Shown in pieces: positions 62,124 to 64,000 of a DNA stretch of 64,000 bases. The notes under the pieces were generated by a model that saw nothing but the letters and a program-made list of their open reading frames with translations, did no database searches and had not been told where the DNA came from. The DNA lies in contig CAWIBU010000001.1 of NCBI GenBank assembly GCA_963834445.1, forward strand, positions 434,001 to 498,000, read 5' to 3'. The position numbers and the translations under genes were made by a program. The first letter of the stretch is position 1, and every line of letters starts with the position of its first letter. This DNA is from PALSA-350 sp963834445 (GTDB taxonomy: Bacteria > Acidobacteriota > Terriglobia > Terriglobales > Acidobacteriaceae).

Positions 62124-62535
62124 GCGTACCACCCTAACCGCCCACCCCAAGGCCGCCGGAGGTCAATTGTTCTCTGTTGCCGCCTCGAACCCGAAAAACC
62201 TCCCCATCAGGTGACCAGTGGTCGCCGTACGAGTGACCAGTGGTCGTCGCATCGGCCCTCTGCCGGCCGGTTTTCGCTGCGCCACTGGTCAAGCGCCCAA
62301 AACGAGGTTGCGACCTTACTGTTGGGCTTACCGTGTGCGCCGAGCCTGGACGAGCGTCCCAGAAAAAGCTTTATCAGACTGTTGCACAATTACCAGCTGA
62401 CCACCTAACTTAGACACACGGTGAGATTCAGGTAACACCGAAGTGCATAGTGTGGCCCACGACATCAATGGCCCAGCCGCACTGCACTCGAGGAGGGCGG
62501 TCGCGAATTCGCGACCGAAAGGAAGGAAACTGCTC
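62124..62535. promoter_or_regulatory. ponA2-whiB4 divergent intergenic region with operator-like repeats
   Basis: TGACCAGTGGTC occurs at 62212-62223 and 62234-62245, exactly 22 bases apart (two helical turns), each almost self-complementary, and an inverted copy CCACTGGTCA lies at 62282-62291. A perfect 20-bp palindrome, CGGTCGCGAATTCGCGACCG, lies at 62498-62517 directly before the whiB4 ribosome-binding site (GGAAGG at 62521). These look like protein-binding sites for control of both genes. No small RNA or ORF was recognised. Confidence 0.6.
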
Positions 62536-62889
62536 GTGTCAGGTACGCGGCCGGTCGCGCGTCGAACCAACCTCGTGGCTACCCAAACCGCGCTGCTGCG
62601 CAGTGTCGATACAGAAGATCGGATCGCCTGGGTGTCCAAGGCGCTATGCCGGGCCACTGATCCCGACGAACTGTTTGTTCGCGGAGCCGCGCAGCGTAAA
62701 GCCGCGGTGATCTGCCGTCACTGCCCGGTCATGCAGGAATGCGGAGCGGACGCGCTGGACAACAAGGTCGAGTTCGGCGTTTGGGGCGGGATGACCGAGC
62801 GCCAGCGCCGGGCCCTGCTCAAGCAGCACCCCGACGTGGTTTCCTGGGCCGATTTCTTCGACAAGCGCAAGCAGCGCAGCGTGGGCTGA
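62536..62889 (+). CDS. whiB4: WhiB4 iron-sulfur redox regulator
   Basis: 117 residues from GTG 62536 (GGAAGG upstream). The four [4Fe-4S] cysteines are Cys38 (KALCRATDPDELF), Cys60, Cys63 and Cys69 (ICRHCPVMQEC), followed by the G-V-W-G-G turn (81-85) and a basic C-terminal helix (TERQRRALLKQH, then DKRKQR) for DNA binding. WhiB4 responds to oxygen and nitric oxide through its cluster and represses antioxidant genes in M. tuberculosis. The gene is transcribed away from ponA2. A longer in-frame ATG exists at 62443, but the region up to 62535 is palindromic promoter DNA. Confidence 0.95.
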   Translation: MSGTRPVARRTNLVATQTALLRSVDTEDRIAWVSKALCRATDPDELFVRGAAQRKAAVICRHCPVMQECGADALDNKVEFGVWGGMTERQRRALLKQHPDVVSWADFFDKRKQRSVG

Positions 62890-63049
62890 CGCGTTCGTCC
62901 GGCCACCCCTTCGTCATTTCTTTTCTGTTACAGCACTAACCAAATGGGGCTAATCGGCGTGCGCCCTGGCGTGTACCGGCGCGTGTTGAATTGCGTTGAG
63001 CGTAACCGGGATTGGGCTTGACCGGAACGCCCGCTTGCGCGGTTCCGGA

Positions 63050-64000
63050 CTAGCCCGAGGCCGTGATTTGATCGGCGAGCGCGCGCAGCGCCTCGAGGTC
63101 ACTGACATCGAACGGCAACGACGGCACCCCGATGACCGGCACGTTCGGATTGGCCCCGGTGAACCGCGACAGCAGCCGCACCTCCCGCTTGGCGGTTTGC
63201 CCCCGGTCGGCGTGGATTCGCAGCACGGCTGCGGTGAGCTCGGTGGCCGCCCCGTTCGAGTCGGTGGCCTCCAGCGTCTCGGTGCCGTCGATCGCGCGCT
63301 CCACCGGCAGTGAGCACAGCATCGGGTGGGTGCGGTTCAAGACCAGCCCGGCCAGCGGCATGCCTTCCTGCGACAGCCGGTCGACGAAGAAGGACGCCTC
63401 GCGCAGCGCGTCGGGCTCGGCCGCCGATACCACCACGAATTGGGTGCCGCGCCGCTTCAGCAATGCATACGTACGATCGGCCTTCTCGCGGAAGCCGCCG
63501 AAGGTGGCGTCCAGCGACTGCACGAAATCCGCCGCGTCGGAAAGCATCTGCGAGCCGAGCACGGTGGACAGGGCTTTCATCGCCAATCCCATTGCACCGG
63601 TGACCAATCGGCCGATGCCGCGGCCCGGCGCGAGCAAAAGCCGCCAGAGTCGGCTGTCCATGAAGCTGCCCAACCGTTGGGGCGCATCCAGGAAGTCCAG
63701 CGCGTTGCGCGACGGCGGCGTGTCCACCACCACCAGGTCCCAGCGGTCCTGGCCCAGCAGTTGACCGAGCTTCTCCATCGCCATGTATTCCTGCGTCCCG
63801 GCAAGCGACGTGGCGACGGTCTGGTAGAACTGGTTGTCCAAAATCGCCTGTGCTCGTTCGGATCCGGAGTACTGGACCACCATCTCGTCGAACGTGCGCC
63901 GCATGTCCAGCATCATCGCGTGCAGTTCGCCGGAGACTTCGGGGGCGAGAGGCACGCGCTGGGGCGTATTGCCGAGATCGTTGACGCCCAGTGCTTGTGC
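63050..64000 (-). CDS. Anion-transporting ATPase-like protein (Rv3680/Get3-like), partial
   Basis: About 317 residues to the window edge; the N-terminus with the Walker A P-loop lies outside. Present are LVVVDTPPSRNALDFLDAPQRL (switch/Walker B region), FVVVSAAEPDALREASFFVDRL, VLNRTHP (the nucleotide-base-binding region), and the C-terminal VPVIGVPSLPFDVSDLEALRALADQI. The family is ArsA/Get3-like; in M. tuberculosis the Rv3679-Rv3680 pair forms such an ATPase complex implicated in glycerol and nitric-oxide tolerance. Reading continues off the edge with AQALGVNDLGNTPQRVPLAP. It is convergent with whiB4, matching the conserved gene order. Confidence 0.85.
   Translation of the reverse strand, partial: AQALGVNDLGNTPQRVPLAPEVSGELHAMMLDMRRTFDEMVVQYSGSERAQAILDNQFYQTVATSLAGTQEYMAMEKLGQLLGQDRWDLVVVDTPPSRNALDFLDAPQRLGSFMDSRLWRLLLAPGRGIGRLVTGAMGLAMKALSTVLGSQMLSDAADFVQSLDATFGGFREKADRTYALLKRRGTQFVVVSAAEPDALREASFFVDRLSQEGMPLAGLVLNRTHPMLCSLPVERAIDGTETLEATDSNGAATELTAAVLRIHADRGQTAKREVRLLSRFTGANPNVPVIGVPSLPFDVSDLEALRALADQITASG

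Noticed and set aside
60159..62408. 749-codon open frame opposite ponA2 on the plus strand
   Set aside because: It is a GC-skew shadow of ponA2 in high-GC DNA; the residues are Arg/Val/Gly-rich with no family resemblance, while ponA2 has every catalytic motif.

Overview
The window is a three-part chimera, not one natural replicon. Positions 1 to about 47,215 are bacterial and look acidobacterial: secreted and Tat-type glycosidases, an SMP-30 lactonase, DUF2147, zinc-ribbon peptides, a TolB-propeller Ser/Thr kinase and many palindromic intergenic repeats. Positions about 47,216 to 55,079 are nuclear DNA of a GC-rich eukaryote, most likely a green alga, with GT-AG introns. Positions 55,080 to 64,000 are mycobacterial: a decayed integrative element beside tRNA-Pro, then the conserved block lyase / metallophosphoesterase / ponA2 / whiB4 / anion-pump ATPase. 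The first join truncates a bacterial kinase and the second lies at a 28-base T run. A mixed-organism assembly or contaminated contig is the simplest explanation.

Bacterial part. 1-10.7 kb is a glycan-degradation neighbourhood (TIM-barrel hydrolase, GH114-like, GH172/DUF2961, GH27, a GH43/GH117-like propeller, an amidohydrolase). 10.7-13.1 kb is a DUF3299 / ABC ATPase / FtsX-type permease operon resembling zinc-related Zrg modules. 13.2-29.3 kb is an accessory island: transporter and toxin remnants, a DUF6908-like ORF read into a ParB-like gene, a 1,262-residue protein of unknown function, a HEPN-like protein, a RiPP locus, an ArdC fragment cut off by IS21-like end repeats, long direct repeats, a Fic protein and a 61-bp-periodic repeat array. 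29.4-47.2 kb returns to chromosomal-type genes: SMP-30 lactonase, DinB-like protein, UvrA-like ATPase, two divergent GH13 enzymes (one frameshifted), a molybdenum hydroxylase missing most of its FAD subunit, DNA polymerase IV, a YbhE-type lactonase and the kinase.

Most interesting locus, 21.76-24.23 kb: a microviridin/graspetide-like cluster. Two, perhaps three, of four tandem short peptides carry a leader resembling the microviridin PFFARF motif, and all four end in the same pattern (T-x-V-x-[HNS]-E-[TS]-[TI]-D). They precede an ATP-grasp ligase ending in the EINPNGQW signature and, starting directly after its stop codon, a three-helix membrane protein with a short collagen-like tail. One precursor is frameshifted. 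I do not recognise this core consensus from the graspetide classes I know.

Single-base indels cluster in some genes (GH13 at 35.4-36.2 kb, both algal genes, the mycobacterial integrase), while neighbours are intact over kilobases. Some breaks called here may therefore be sequence error and not decay.
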